The position numbers and the translations under genes were made by a program. The notes beneath the pieces were generated by a model that was not told the origin of the DNA, searched no databases, and worked only from the letters and a program-made list of their open reading frames with translations. From Candidatus Aalborgicola bjergmarkensis (lineage in GTDB: Bacteria > Pseudomonadota > Gammaproteobacteria > Burkholderiales > Burkholderiaceae_C), in the NCBI GenBank assembly GCA_016708725.1, contig JADJFE010000039.1:1-64000 (forward strand): DNA of 64,000 bases, given 5' to 3'. This document shows, piece by piece, positions 27,430-36,808 of this stretch (position 1 is its first letter; every line of letters begins with the position of its first letter).

Positions 27430-29310
27430 ATGGCCATCCCACACACCTTCGTTCAGGAGTTGCTTGCTCGTACCGATGTGGTGGAAGTCGTTGGGCAATA
27501 TGTGCAACTCAAGAAAAGCGGCACCAACTTCACGGGCTTGTGTCCTTTTCACAGTGAAAAGTCCCCCTCGTTTTCGGTCAGTCCGGCCAAGCAGTTTTAC
27601 CATTGCTTTGGTTGTGGGAAGAGTGGTGACGCAATTCGCTTTTTGATGGAACATCTGGGCATGGGTTTCGTCGAAGCGGTCAAAGATCTGGCGCAGCACC
27701 GTGGCATGCAGATCCCCGAGGATGACATGCCGCCCGAAGAACTGGCTCGCATGCAGGCGCAACGCAAACAGCAAGCGACGCTGACTGATATTCTGGAAAA
27801 AGCGGGTGAAGCCTACCGCCACGCGCTCAAGGATTCGCCCCGCGCGATCGCGTATTTCAAAAAACGGGGGCTATCCGGCGCAGTGGCCAAGCAGTTTGGT
27901 CTGGGATACGCACCCGATGGCTGGCGTAATCTGGCCAGTGTGTTTGCACATTACGATGACCCACTGCTGGTGGAGTGCGGTTTGGTGATTACCAGTACCG
28001 ATACAGTGGGTTCAGAAGAAAGACGCTACGACCGCTTTCGTGACAGGGTTATGTTCCCGATTCGCAATATCAAAGGCGAATGTATTGGTTTTGGTGGCCG
28101 TGTGCTGGGCGATGAAAAGCCGAAATACCTGAACTCACCTGAAACGCCCGTGTTCAGCAAGGGGCGTGAGTTGTATGGCCTTTTTGAAGCGCGCAACGCA
28201 GTGCGAGAACTTGGTTATGTGTTGGTTACCGAGGGCTATATGGATGTGGTGGCATTGGCGCAATTGGGCTTTACCAATGCGGTGGCGACCTTGGGCACTG
28301 CTTGCACCAGCGAGCATGTCCAAAAACTGTTTCGTTTCAGCGATGCGGTTGTTTTTAGCTTCGATGGTGATGCAGCAGGTCGCCGGGCCGCACACAAGGC
28401 GTTGCATGCGTCACTTCCTTATGCCACTGACGTGCGCAGTATCAAGTTTTTATTTTTGCCACCCGAACATGACCCCGATAGTTTTATCCGTGCTAACGGT
28501 CAGCAAGCCTTTGCGAAGTATGTAACCGATGCCATGCCCTTGAGTCGATTTCTGATCGAGGTTGCGCGCGAGGGGTGCGATATGGGCAGCGCCGAGGGGC
28601 GGGCACACATGGCCAGCAATGCCAAGCCCTTGTGGACGCTTTTGCCTGAGGGCGTGCTTAAATTGCAATTATTCACCGAGATCGCGGCACAGGCGCAACT
28701 ATCCGCGCAGGAGCTTAACAAGGCGTGGATTGGCGGTAGTCAGGCTTCTGGCGGCGTCCATGACGATTTCCCTGCAAATGCACCTCTACCGTTTGAGCGT
28801 GTCGACACAAGGGCAAGGCGGCATGGTCATCAAACCCGGTCGCGACTATTGAACCGTTCCGACCATGTCGTGCGCATAGTATTGGGCCGTAGTGAATTGT
28901 GGGATACCTTGTCCGGTGAGGAGCATGGCTTGCTGTGTGAACTGCCCGCTCCCCACGGCCCTTTACTTGTTTGGCTTGAAGTCAAATTACATGAACACGG
29001 CCCGCTTGCCTGGGGTGTTTTACGCGAGGCGCTGCGAGGACATGCGGTTGAAGATTTTGCGACACATCTGATGGCCGACCCGTTAATCTCGGATCACTCC
29101 GGGAATACCCAGGATCTTGGTGCGGAGTTGCATGACTTGCTTGGTCGCATGTTGATCGAACGCATCAAGGAGCAGGAAACACAGGCTATTGAGGCCATAA
29201 AGACCGACCCCAGTGCATTAGCGCGCTATCAGGAGTTGCGAAAACGTCGGCTTGAATTGATGGGTGTGATCAAAACTGGCACCCGTCAAGCCGCCAACTT
29301 TTCAGACTGA
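27430..29310 (+). CDS. dnaG: DNA primase DnaG
   Basis: DnaG lays down RNA primers for DNA replication. The 626-residue protein starts with the zinc-binding domain (CPFHSEKSPSFSV, then YHCFGCGKSGD), continues with the primase core and Toprim domain (LVTEGYMDVVALAQLG and FSFDGDAAGRRAA), and ends with a DnaB-interacting helical domain. The ATG at 27430 gives the expected start MAIPHTFVQELLARTDVVEVV. In many proteobacteria dnaG is followed directly by rpoD; here rpoD lies 25 kb downstream. Confidence 0.96.
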   Translation: MAIPHTFVQELLARTDVVEVVGQYVQLKKSGTNFTGLCPFHSEKSPSFSVSPAKQFYHCFGCGKSGDAIRFLMEHLGMGFVEAVKDLAQHRGMQIPEDDMPPEELARMQAQRKQQATLTDILEKAGEAYRHALKDSPRAIAYFKKRGLSGAVAKQFGLGYAPDGWRNLASVFAHYDDPLLVECGLVITSTDTVGSEERRYDRFRDRVMFPIRNIKGECIGFGGRVLGDEKPKYLNSPETPVFSKGRELYGLFEARNAVRELGYVLVTEGYMDVVALAQLGFTNAVATLGTACTSEHVQKLFRFSDAVVFSFDGDAAGRRAAHKALHASLPYATDVRSIKFLFLPPEHDPDSFIRANGQQAFAKYVTDAMPLSRFLIEVAREGCDMGSAEGRAHMASNAKPLWTLLPEGVLKLQLFTEIAAQAQLSAQELNKAWIGGSQASGGVHDDFPANAPLPFERVDTRARRHGHQTRSRLLNRSDHVVRIVLGRSELWDTLSGEEHGLLCELPAPHGPLLVWLEVKLHEHGPLAWGVLREALRGHAVEDFATHLMADPLISDHSGNTQDLGAELHDLLGRMLIERIKEQETQAIEAIKTDPSALARYQELRKRRLELMGVIKTGTRQAANFSD

Positions 29311-29407
29311 TGATTGAGCATGATCACCTTCGCAAGAATATCATTTTGATGCTGACTTCGGTTTCGGGTAACATGCCCCGACTGGTATCGGCCCAATGGA
29401 GTCAAGC

Positions 29408-31024
29408 ATGCGACGATGGAACGGATGGGGTGACGATGGCACCACAATGGAACTCAACAAGGGCACACGCACCATGCTCGCCGAACGCCTGGGGCCAGGG
29501 CGCCCCGGGATTGATGCAAAAAAAAGCATTTTGCTGAACCGGCTGCCTGCTTCACGAATTCCCAATAACCCCTTGATCCAAAGGAATGCTGCGGCGCGTC
29601 TGGCCATGGGTTTTGGCGAAAGCTATGTCGACTGGATACGCAAACGCTTTGGTGCACTGCCCCCGCTGCCCGATGGCGTAGCCTACCCAGAATCGACGCA
29701 GGAAGTACGCGCCTTGCTGGATCTGGCCCACGAACAGGATTGGATCGTGATTCCGTACGCCGGCGGCACCAGTGTTGCCGGACATCTGGACTGCCCAATC
29801 AGTGAGCGACCCATTTTGTCAGTGAACCTCACTCGCATGAACCGGTTGCTGCACCTGGACAAAAATAGTCAACTTGCCAGCTTTGGAGCTGGTACACCCG
29901 GACCACAAGTCGAGGCGCAGTTGCGCGCGCATGGCTACACACTTGGACATTTTCCGCAGTCGTTTGAATACTCGACGGTCGGTGGCTGGGTTGTGACGCG
30001 CTCCAGCGGCCAGCAATCGCTACGCTATGGGCGTATTGAGCAGTTGTTTGCCGGCGGCAACATGGAGACACCGGCAGGCACACTGCGCATCCCCACCATG
30101 CCAGCCTCCAGCGCCGGACCGGATTTGCGTGAGTTGGTGCTGGGCTCCGAGGGGCGTTTTGGCATTCTGACCGAAGCCACGGTGCGCGTAACCCCCTTGC
30201 CCGAGCATGAAAGTTTTCATGCGATCTTCTTGCCCGACTGGGATGCAGCCGAGGCCGCCGTGCGCACACTGGTACAGCGCAAACTACCGCTGTCCATGCT
30301 GCGCCTGTCCAATGGCATTGAAACCGAGACCAACCTGACCTTGGCCGGGCACGCTGCACTGGTTGGCGGCATGGAGCGCTACCTGGGCTTGCGTGGCTGC
30401 GGCGTGGGCAAATGCCTGCTAATGCTCGGGGTGACGGCGGACACACGCACGGCACGGCACGCCTTGCAGGAAGCGCGGAGCACGCTCAAAAAACACGGTG
30501 CGGTGTATATTGGCACGTTGATGGGCACCAAATGGGTTGCCAACCGTTTCAAAGGCCCCTACTTGCGTAACACGCTGTGGGATGCCGGTTATAGCGCTGA
30601 CACCATTGAAACAGCCGTCGATTGGCCCAACGTCAAACCACTGATGCTGGCCATGGAGCAAGCTGCACGCGACGTGTTTGAGTCCTACGGTGAGCACGTG
30701 CATGCATTCACCCATCTATCGCACCTCTATCCGCAAGGCAGCAGCATTTATTCGCAATACGTCTGGCCCACGGCGGCGGGCGGATTTACACCCAATTTTG
30801 AACGTTGGCAAAAATTCAAGGCAGCGGTCGCCGCCACGATTGCCGCGCACGGTGGCACGGTCAGTCACCAGCACGGTGTTGGCCGTGACCACGCACCCCA
30901 CTTGCATGTAGAGAAGGGGTCGCTGGGCATGGCAACCCTGGCCGAGCTGTGCCGCCACTTTGATCCCAAGAAAATCATGAACCCCGGCAAGCTGTTACAG
31001 GATGCAGGTCCATGGGCGAATTGA
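29408..31024 (+). CDS. FAD-binding oxidase, alkyldihydroxyacetonephosphate synthase-like
   Basis: A 538-residue flavoprotein of the vanillyl-alcohol-oxidase fold. The start MRRWNGWGDD is preceded by GGAG at 29397-29400. The FAD-binding domain shows PYAGGTSVAGHL and the AGPS-like stretch HFPQSFEYSTVGGWVVTRSS. The C-terminal domain ends with GGTVSHQHGVGRDH, matching the conserved histidine loop of AGPS, and FDPKKIMNPGKL. Eukaryotic AGPS makes the ether bond of alkyl-DHAP; bacterial relatives are mostly uncharacterised, so the substrate here is not certain. It overlaps the downstream glpD-like gene by 13 bp, linking it to DHAP/glycerol-3-phosphate metabolism. Confidence 0.85.
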   Translation: MRRWNGWGDDGTTMELNKGTRTMLAERLGPGRPGIDAKKSILLNRLPASRIPNNPLIQRNAAARLAMGFGESYVDWIRKRFGALPPLPDGVAYPESTQEVRALLDLAHEQDWIVIPYAGGTSVAGHLDCPISERPILSVNLTRMNRLLHLDKNSQLASFGAGTPGPQVEAQLRAHGYTLGHFPQSFEYSTVGGWVVTRSSGQQSLRYGRIEQLFAGGNMETPAGTLRIPTMPASSAGPDLRELVLGSEGRFGILTEATVRVTPLPEHESFHAIFLPDWDAAEAAVRTLVQRKLPLSMLRLSNGIETETNLTLAGHAALVGGMERYLGLRGCGVGKCLLMLGVTADTRTARHALQEARSTLKKHGAVYIGTLMGTKWVANRFKGPYLRNTLWDAGYSADTIETAVDWPNVKPLMLAMEQAARDVFESYGEHVHAFTHLSHLYPQGSSIYSQYVWPTAAGGFTPNFERWQKFKAAVAATIAAHGGTVSHQHGVGRDHAPHLHVEKGSLGMATLAELCRHFDPKKIMNPGKLLQDAGPWAN

Positions 31025-32586
31025 AGGACGGGATGAACGCCGAAGCGGCACGTGGCCGGGCAACAGCCCGCCTGGAGGAACATTTCTGGGATTTGGTGGT
31101 GATCGGCGGTGGCATCACCGGCGCGGGGGTGGCGCAACAGGCCGCACACCGAGGCTGGAAGGTGCTACTGGTTGAACAGCGCGACTTCGCCTGGGGTTCG
31201 TCAAGCCGCTCATCCAAACTGGTGCATGGTGGCATGCGTTACCTCATGGAAGGCGATATCAAGGCCACGCTGCACTCGGTACGCGAACGCCAGCGACTGC
31301 TGCGCGAAGCGCCAGAGTTGATCGAGCCGCAGAGCTTTCTGTTCGCCAATTACACCGGAATCAGATCAGAGCACTGGCTGTTTCAGGCTGGACTGAAAAT
31401 CCATGACCTGATGGCAGGGGAACGCAGCCACTTTTACGCCAACCAGGCCGACACACAGGCACTGGCACCGGGATTAAACCCGCCGGGACTGCGCGGCTCA
31501 CTGGTTTATCAGGACGCCAAGACGGACGACGCGCGTCTGGTGTGGCGTGTGCTGCAGCAGGCACAAGATGACGGTGCAACCACATTGAACTATGTTGTTG
31601 CGCAGGAACTGACCTTAAACGCAGGCCGTGTGGTCGAAGTAAAACTGCAGGACGTGACCAACGGAAAAATCTACAACGTTCAGGCCAAAACGGTGGTGAA
31701 TGCTGCCGGTGCATGGGGTGATCGGCTGCGCGCTGGGTTGGGTGCCAAACCGATGCTGCATCCCTTGCGCGGCAGCCACCTGATTGTGCCCTTCTGGCGC
31801 ATGCCTGTCGCGCAAGGCATCAGCTTGATGCACCCGCAGGATGATCAACCGGTATTTTTGTATCCATGGGAAGGTTGCGTGCTGATTGGCACCACCTACC
31901 TCAACCACCGCGATAGCCTCGACCTCGAGGCAAGCATCACGCCCGCCGAAGTTGATTACCTGCTTTGTGCCGTAAATCACCAGTTTCCCGCAGCAAAACT
32001 CACGGCGTCGGACATCAGTGCTTGCTACGCCGGGGTGCGCCCCGTGCTTAACGATGACAGCCATGTCGTACTGAACGAGTCAGGCTTGATTACGCTAGTC
32101 GGAGGGAAGTTAACCACCTTTCGACTGATGGCGCAAGACGCGCTGGCGCTGGCTGCAAAATATGTCGGAAAACCTTTCAGACGCGACGATGCGCGCGTTT
32201 TCTCGCCATCCAGTACACTGCCGCCACATTGGAACACTGCGGTGTGTTCCAGACTTCGCGCACGTTACGGTCATCGTGCGCAAGAACTATCGGCCCATGC
32301 TACCGAAGCCAATCTGCAGACCGTCCTCGGGACCAATACCTTGTGGCTGGAGCTAATCATTGCCGCGCAGCACGAAGCCATCGTGCATCTCGACGATTTA
32401 TTGCTGCGCCGCACACGCTTGGGGCTGTTGCTGCCACGGGGTGCCCTGGACCATCTGGATCACATCCGGACGCTATGCCAGCCTCACCTGGCATGGAATG
32501 CCAAGAAATGGGACAACGAGATCGCACGTTACCGCGCCATCATCGCTGCGCACTACCAGTTGCCAGCAATACGGCTTCCCACTTGA
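31012..32586 (+). CDS. glpD: Aerobic glycerol-3-phosphate dehydrogenase
   Basis: FAD-dependent oxidation of glycerol-3-phosphate to dihydroxyacetone phosphate at the inner membrane. The 524-residue protein has the dinucleotide-binding motif DLVVIGGGITGAGVAQQAA (about 27-45), the family signature SSRSSKLVHGGMRYL, and later LVGGKLTTFRLMAQDA. A C-terminal helical domain (about 395-520) is present. The start overlaps the preceding AGPS-like gene; an alternative ATG seven codons later would nearly abolish the overlap. No glycerol kinase, facilitator or glpR lies in the window. Confidence 0.92.
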   Translation: MGELKDGMNAEAARGRATARLEEHFWDLVVIGGGITGAGVAQQAAHRGWKVLLVEQRDFAWGSSSRSSKLVHGGMRYLMEGDIKATLHSVRERQRLLREAPELIEPQSFLFANYTGIRSEHWLFQAGLKIHDLMAGERSHFYANQADTQALAPGLNPPGLRGSLVYQDAKTDDARLVWRVLQQAQDDGATTLNYVVAQELTLNAGRVVEVKLQDVTNGKIYNVQAKTVVNAAGAWGDRLRAGLGAKPMLHPLRGSHLIVPFWRMPVAQGISLMHPQDDQPVFLYPWEGCVLIGTTYLNHRDSLDLEASITPAEVDYLLCAVNHQFPAAKLTASDISACYAGVRPVLNDDSHVVLNESGLITLVGGKLTTFRLMAQDALALAAKYVGKPFRRDDARVFSPSSTLPPHWNTAVCSRLRARYGHRAQELSAHATEANLQTVLGTNTLWLELIIAAQHEAIVHLDDLLLRRTRLGLLLPRGALDHLDHIRTLCQPHLAWNAKKWDNEIARYRAIIAAHYQLPAIRLPT

Positions 32587-32620
32587 GGCGGGACAGAGCC
32601 GTCTGTGGCGTTTTCTCTAC

Positions 32621-32674
32621 AAAAAACATAGCTTCTCCCGCTTGTCCCATAAGGCGTACAGCCAGATTTGCCTT
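32621..32674 (+). repeat. Paired REP-like repeat, left arm (pair 1)
   Basis: Reads ACATAGCTTCTCCCGCTTG, then TCCCATAAGGCGTACAGCC and AGATTTGCC. It is nearly the reverse complement of the arm at 32758-32810, with about 83 bp between. It lies downstream of glpD. Confidence 0.7.
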
Positions 32675-32757
32675 GAATTTTATCCTTCAAAACGGGTCAG
32701 GGCGCTGCTGATACCGCCATGCGGCATCAAAACGGGCCGTTTTTGGGTGTTTTTGCA

Positions 32758-32810
32758 TGGCAAATCGGGCTGTAGGCCTTATGGGGCAAGCGGGGGCAGC
32801 TATTTTTTAT
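32758..32810 (-). repeat. Paired REP-like repeat, right arm (pair 1)
   Basis: Reads GGCAAATCGGGCTGTAGGCC, then TTATGGGGCAAGCGGGGG and CAGCTATTTTTTA, the inverse of the arm at 32621. The pair occupies the 327-bp gap between the convergent glpD and dctM genes (32587-32913), where I see no gene, and could fold into a large hairpin acting on both transcripts. Confidence 0.7.
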
Positions 32811-32913
32811 GGAGCGATTTGGCTGGAGGTATCCCGGAGCCTAGCACACCTCCACCTGGAAATCGACGCTGGTATGGTTTGCCGTGCTGTCCCGCTTCAG
32901 GTGGGAAGCCACC

Positions 32914-34592
32914 TTACGGCTCCAATCTGTCGAGCCACTTCTCGTCAGGAAGGTTTGTGTTCATCTGCATACGAACTTTTTCCATGTCCGGTGTTTCTGT
33001 CTTGCTGAGTCCGGAAGATACAACCCCAGGGAACGCAATGATCAGCCCAACCATGGTGAGTTGAATCACTACAAAGGTAACGCACCCAGGTAAATCTGGG
33101 TGGTGCTTACCGGCTCTATGCGTTGTTGGCTAACGTGGTCAGTGTAAGCTGTAACCGGCGCAACGCTGCGTAAATAAAACAATGCAAATCCGAACGGTGG
33201 ATGCATGAACGATGTCTGCATATTGACGGCGAGCAGTACACCGAACCAGATCAGGTCAATGCCCATTTTTTCGGCCACCGGTGCCAGGAGTGGCACCACG
33301 ATAAAAGACAGTTCAAAGAAGTCCAGAAAAAAGGCCAGGAGGAAAATCACGATGTTGACTATGATCAAAAAACCAAGCTGACCACCAGGCAATCCACCTA
33401 ACAGATGCTCCACCCACTTCTGGCCGTCCACTCCTTGAAACACCAGACTGAAAATGGTCGAACCAATCAGGATAAATACCACGAAGCTCGCCAGCTTGGT
33501 GGTCGTCGTCAATGCTTGCGTGAGCAGCGCCATGTTCAAGCGTCCACGGGCTACGGCCATGATGCCCGCACCCACAGCACCCATGGCACCCCCTTCGGTT
33601 GGGGTTGCAATTCCAAGAAAAATGGTTCCCAGCACTAAAAAGATCAACAGCAAAGGTGGAATTAATACAAAGGTTACACGTTCTGCCAGGCGCGACAACA
33701 GCTTCAGTCCACTTATCTTGTTTACCACGGCCATGCCAAATCCCAATATCCCACCCACGCACATCGAGGCCACGATAGTCTCATCGACAGCGACGCTCGG
33801 GTTTGCTTCTCCCTTGATCCAGCCGTACACGTCCGCGTAGTGCGTACCAAAGTAGATGGCAACCGCCGTCGAAATAAGGCTTAGGACTATCAAGGAATAC
33901 ACGCCGCTATCACCGCTGTCCTCGCGAATGGTGCGCGCCTGGGGCGGTAGGGCCGGAACCCAGGCCGGGCGCAGCATGGCAATCAAAATAACGTAGCCTA
34001 CGTACATCGCCGTGAGCGCGAAACCGGGAATAAATGCGGCTTTGTACATTTCGCCCACGCTTTTCCCCAACTGGTCAGCCAGGACAATCAACACCAGCGA
34101 AGGAGGGATGATTTGTGCCAAGGTGCCCGAGGCGGCGATCACCCCCGATGCCAGACGACGGTCATAACCGTGGCGTAGCATGATGGGCAGGGAAATCAGC
34201 CCCATGGAAATGACCGATGCTGCGACTACTCCAGTTGTGGCAGCCAGCAGGGCACCCACCAAAATAACGGCAAACGCCAGTCCGCCACGCACCGGACCAA
34301 ACAACTGGCCAATAGTTTCCAGTAAATCTTCGGCCATGCCACTGCGCTCCAGAATCAACCCCATCAGAGTGAAGAATGGAATCGCCAATAAAGTGTCGTT
34401 TTGCATGATGCCAAACAGACGCAATGGCAAGGCTTGCAAAAGGGCCTCGGGCAAAAGTCCCAGTTGAATGCCGATAAAACCGAAAAACAAGCCGCAAGCT
34501 CCGAGACTGAACGCCACGGGGAAGCCTATTAACAAAAAGACAATAAGCCCCGCAAACATCATGGGTGCCATATTGTTGATCATGAATTCCAT
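32914..34592 (-). CDS. dctM: TRAP transporter large permease, C-terminal frameshift
   Basis: The large membrane subunit of a TRAP (sodium-coupled, binding-protein-dependent) carboxylate transporter. About 12-13 hydrophobic segments are present, with family wording GFPVAFSLGACGLFFG, IPPSLVLIVLADQLG and TPTEGGAMGAVGAG. The reading frame as given stops at 33069, after YLGALPL. One T is probably missing from TTT at 33073-33075: in the next frame the family C-terminus continues as VVIQLTMVGLIIAFPGVV and ends LDRLEP with a TAA at 32914. Full length would then be about 559 residues. It is divergent from, rather than cotranscribed with, the small permease at 34677. No DctP gene is in the window. Confidence 0.88.
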
Positions 34593-34676
34593 GAAGTGTT
34601 CTCCGTTTCTCCGTTGGGGTTACATCGACCTCGGTAGTTACAATGGGCCCAAAACCCCACCTATCGTGGAGATTCG

Positions 34677-35216
34677 ATGAATGCCTTGCTAAAACTCTCA
34701 GCAGCTGTCGATTGGCTCAGTATCCAGGTTGGCAAGTATGTCATCTGGTTGATTGGTATCTCAACAGTCATCAGTGCAGTAAATGCCTGTGTGCGCAAGT
34801 TGTTCAACGTGGGCTCCAATGCCTTTCTTGAAGTACAGTGGTACTTGTTCGCTGCCTCTTTTTTACTGGCTTCTGCCTACACATTGTTGAAAAATGAACA
34901 CGTCAGGGTTGACGTTTTTTCCAGCCGTTTATCAAGACGCGCGCAAACATGGATTGATGTGCTGGGGTTCGGTTTGTTTCTGACACCGGTTTGCCTGGCA
35001 GTTCTGTGGTACGGGATACCCTTTTTTCTCCAGGGATTTCACACCGGCGAAAGGTCTCCCAATGCGGGCGGTCTGATTCGCTGGCCGGTATACGCCATGA
35101 TTCCCATAGGCTTTTCGCTGTTGTTGCTGCAAGGATGGTCGGAGCTGATCAAGCGTCTGGCGTTCTTGCAAGGATTGATTGAAGACCCAACGCACAAGAA
35201 GCCGAAAGAAGGCTAA
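34677..35216 (+). CDS. dctQ: TRAP transporter small permease
   Basis: The four-helix small membrane subunit of a TRAP transporter, 179 residues. The hydrophobic segments lie at about 20-40, 50-72, 92-112 and 135-155, with the conserved NACVRKLFNVGSNAFLEVQW between the first two. GGAG sits 9 bp before the ATG. The partner large permease is encoded on the opposite strand 84 bp away. Normally these genes are adjacent and co-directional, so this head-to-head order is unusual. Confidence 0.9.
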   Translation: MNALLKLSAAVDWLSIQVGKYVIWLIGISTVISAVNACVRKLFNVGSNAFLEVQWYLFAASFLLASAYTLLKNEHVRVDVFSSRLSRRAQTWIDVLGFGLFLTPVCLAVLWYGIPFFLQGFHTGERSPNAGGLIRWPVYAMIPIGFSLLLLQGWSELIKRLAFLQGLIEDPTHKKPKEG

Positions 35217-35253
35217 AGGCACCATGGTTGTGTTTGCCATGGCGCCATGTTGC

Positions 35254-35682
35254 TTAACTGGAAATGTAATGTTCCAACTGGCTGATGGTCCGTTCATGGT
35301 CGGCAATAATGTCGTTCATGATGTCGCGAATCGAGATCATGCCAAATACTTTGACACCATCAACCACCGGTAAGTGCCGGATTTTCTTTTGACTCATCAG
35401 TGATAGGCAGTCGCGCGTCCTGACCTCGGGAGCCACTGTGACCACAGTCGTGGACATGATCTCTCGCACGCGGGTCTCCTTGGAGGATTTACCAGCCAGG
35501 GCAATCTTGCGCGTGTAATCCCGCTCGGAAATAACACCAACCAGCTTGCCTTCGTCCATGACCATCAACGCGCCTACATTGTGGTCAGCCAGTGCCTTGA
35601 GTGCGTCAAAAACACTATCATCCGGTTGCAAATTCCAGGTGACAGGTGCACGTTGTTTTAATAACTCCAATATGGGTCGCAT
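35254..35682 (-). CDS. CBS-domain-pair protein
   Basis: A 142-residue stand-alone protein made of two CBS motifs (about 15-65 and 78-130). The wording DALKALADHNVGALMVMDEG, GVISERDYTRKI and RHLPVVDGVKVFGMISIRD is typical. CBS pairs bind adenosine nucleotides and usually regulate another protein. The neighbours (dctQ and the flagellar operon) do not indicate the target. Confidence 0.9.
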   Translation of the reverse strand: MRPILELLKQRAPVTWNLQPDDSVFDALKALADHNVGALMVMDEGKLVGVISERDYTRKIALAGKSSKETRVREIMSTTVVTVAPEVRTRDCLSLMSQKKIRHLPVVDGVKVFGMISIRDIMNDIIADHERTISQLEHYISS

Positions 35683-35757
35683 GATTCCTCCTTCGATGAG
35701 GTTGTTATCTTAACCACATATCGTCGTATCGTCGAAAAGCGTAGCGATATGCAATTG

Positions 35758-36525
35758 CTATTGCCTAAAAAATACTTCGATGGTCCTTTCCATGATGGCC
35801 ATAAAGGGTTGATCCAGCATTGGCAGGGTAAGAGCAATTCCGATCAAACCTACCAGTAAGGTAATGGGGAAGCCGACGGCAAAAATATTCATTTGTGGCG
35901 CAACTCTGGAAATGATGCCCAGGGCAAGATTGGCAAACATCAACATGCCGATCATGGGTAAGGCAATCCATAAGGCACTGGCGAACAAATCTGCACCTAA
36001 CCGGTGAAGTTTAACGTGCTTGAGGGTTTCCAGGAAGTTCTGGTCAATGGGAAACACCTCAAAGCTGCGGCTGACGGCCAACAGCACCAACAAATGCCCA
36101 TTCATTGCCAGAAACATTAGCGAAGTCATTTGTCCAAAAAAACGGGCAACGGCACTGGATTGTGCGTTGATGAGTGGATCAAAAAAAGCAGCAAAATTCA
36201 ACCCCATCTGAAATCCGACCACCTCACCGGCCAGCTCCACCGTGGCAAAAACCACCCGGACGGCAAAACCAAGTGACAAACCAACGCCAATTTGCTGAAT
36301 GGCAACACCCAGAGCCTGTGGGTCATTAAAGCCAACGATGGGGCGTTCGGGCAGACTGGCCTGGACCACCACCGCGACCAAAAAGGCGAAGCCGATTTTG
36401 GCCCTGACCGGGAATGCCCTGGAAGAGAAAACCGGCACAGAAGTGAGCACAGCCAGAATTCGCAAGAATGGCCAGAATACTGGAGATATCCAGGCCGCGA
36501 GTTGTGCTTCGGATATAGAAATCAC
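35758..36525 (-). CDS. fliR: Flagellar export apparatus protein FliR
   Basis: A core membrane protein of the flagellar type III export gate, 255 residues with about six hydrophobic segments. FVRVVFATVELAGEVVG-like and GFQMGLNFAAFFDP sequences are family hallmarks. I favour the GTG at 36525, which gives ISISEAQLAAWISPVFWPFL as in other FliR proteins. An in-frame ATG at 36567 would overlap fliQ by 29 bp and adds a non-family extension. It is the last gene of the fliF-fliR operon. Confidence 0.9.
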   Translation of the reverse strand: MISISEAQLAAWISPVFWPFLRILAVLTSVPVFSSRAFPVRAKIGFAFLVAVVVQASLPERPIVGFNDPQALGVAIQQIGVGLSLGFAVRVVFATVELAGEVVGFQMGLNFAAFFDPLINAQSSAVARFFGQMTSLMFLAMNGHLLVLLAVSRSFEVFPIDQNFLETLKHVKLHRLGADLFASALWIALPMIGMLMFANLALGIISRVAPQMNIFAVGFPITLLVGLIGIALTLPMLDQPFMAIMERTIEVFFRQ

Positions 36526-36538
36526 GGTATGCTGGTTA

Positions 36539-36808
36539 TCAGAGAACCGTTCCTGGAATAGCCTCAAGGGTGCGGCGGATGTACTCGATGAGCATGGTCA
36601 GCATCCACGGTCCGGCAATAGCAAAGGCTACGATAACGGCAATCAATTTGGGAACAAAGGCCAGGGTGGCTTCATGAATTTGCGTGACCGCCTGAAACAA
36701 ACTCACCAGCAGCCCCACTGCCAATGCCGTACCAAGAATGGGGGCTGACACCATCAAGAGCATCAGCAATGCATCCTGCCCCATTGTTAAAACCATTTGT
36801 GCATTCAT
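36539..36808 (-). CDS. fliQ: Flagellar export apparatus protein FliQ
   Basis: An 89-residue, two-helix protein of the export gate. The pattern APILGTALAVGLLVSLFQA, then TQIHEATLAFVPKL is diagnostic. It overlaps fliP by 4 bp. Confidence 0.95.
   Translation of the reverse strand: MNAQMVLTMGQDALLMLLMVSAPILGTALAVGLLVSLFQAVTQIHEATLAFVPKLIAVIVAFAIAGPWMLTMLIEYIRRTLEAIPGTVL

Noticed and set aside
29316..29331. 16-base string GAGCATGATCACCTTC shared with 50485 in the IS-like copy
   Set aside because: The match is short, is not at element ends and does not extend; treated as coincidence.
36526..36567. ATG-initiated extension of fliR
   Set aside because: It would overlap fliQ by 29 bp and adds 14 residues absent from typical FliR; the GTG at 36525 fits better.
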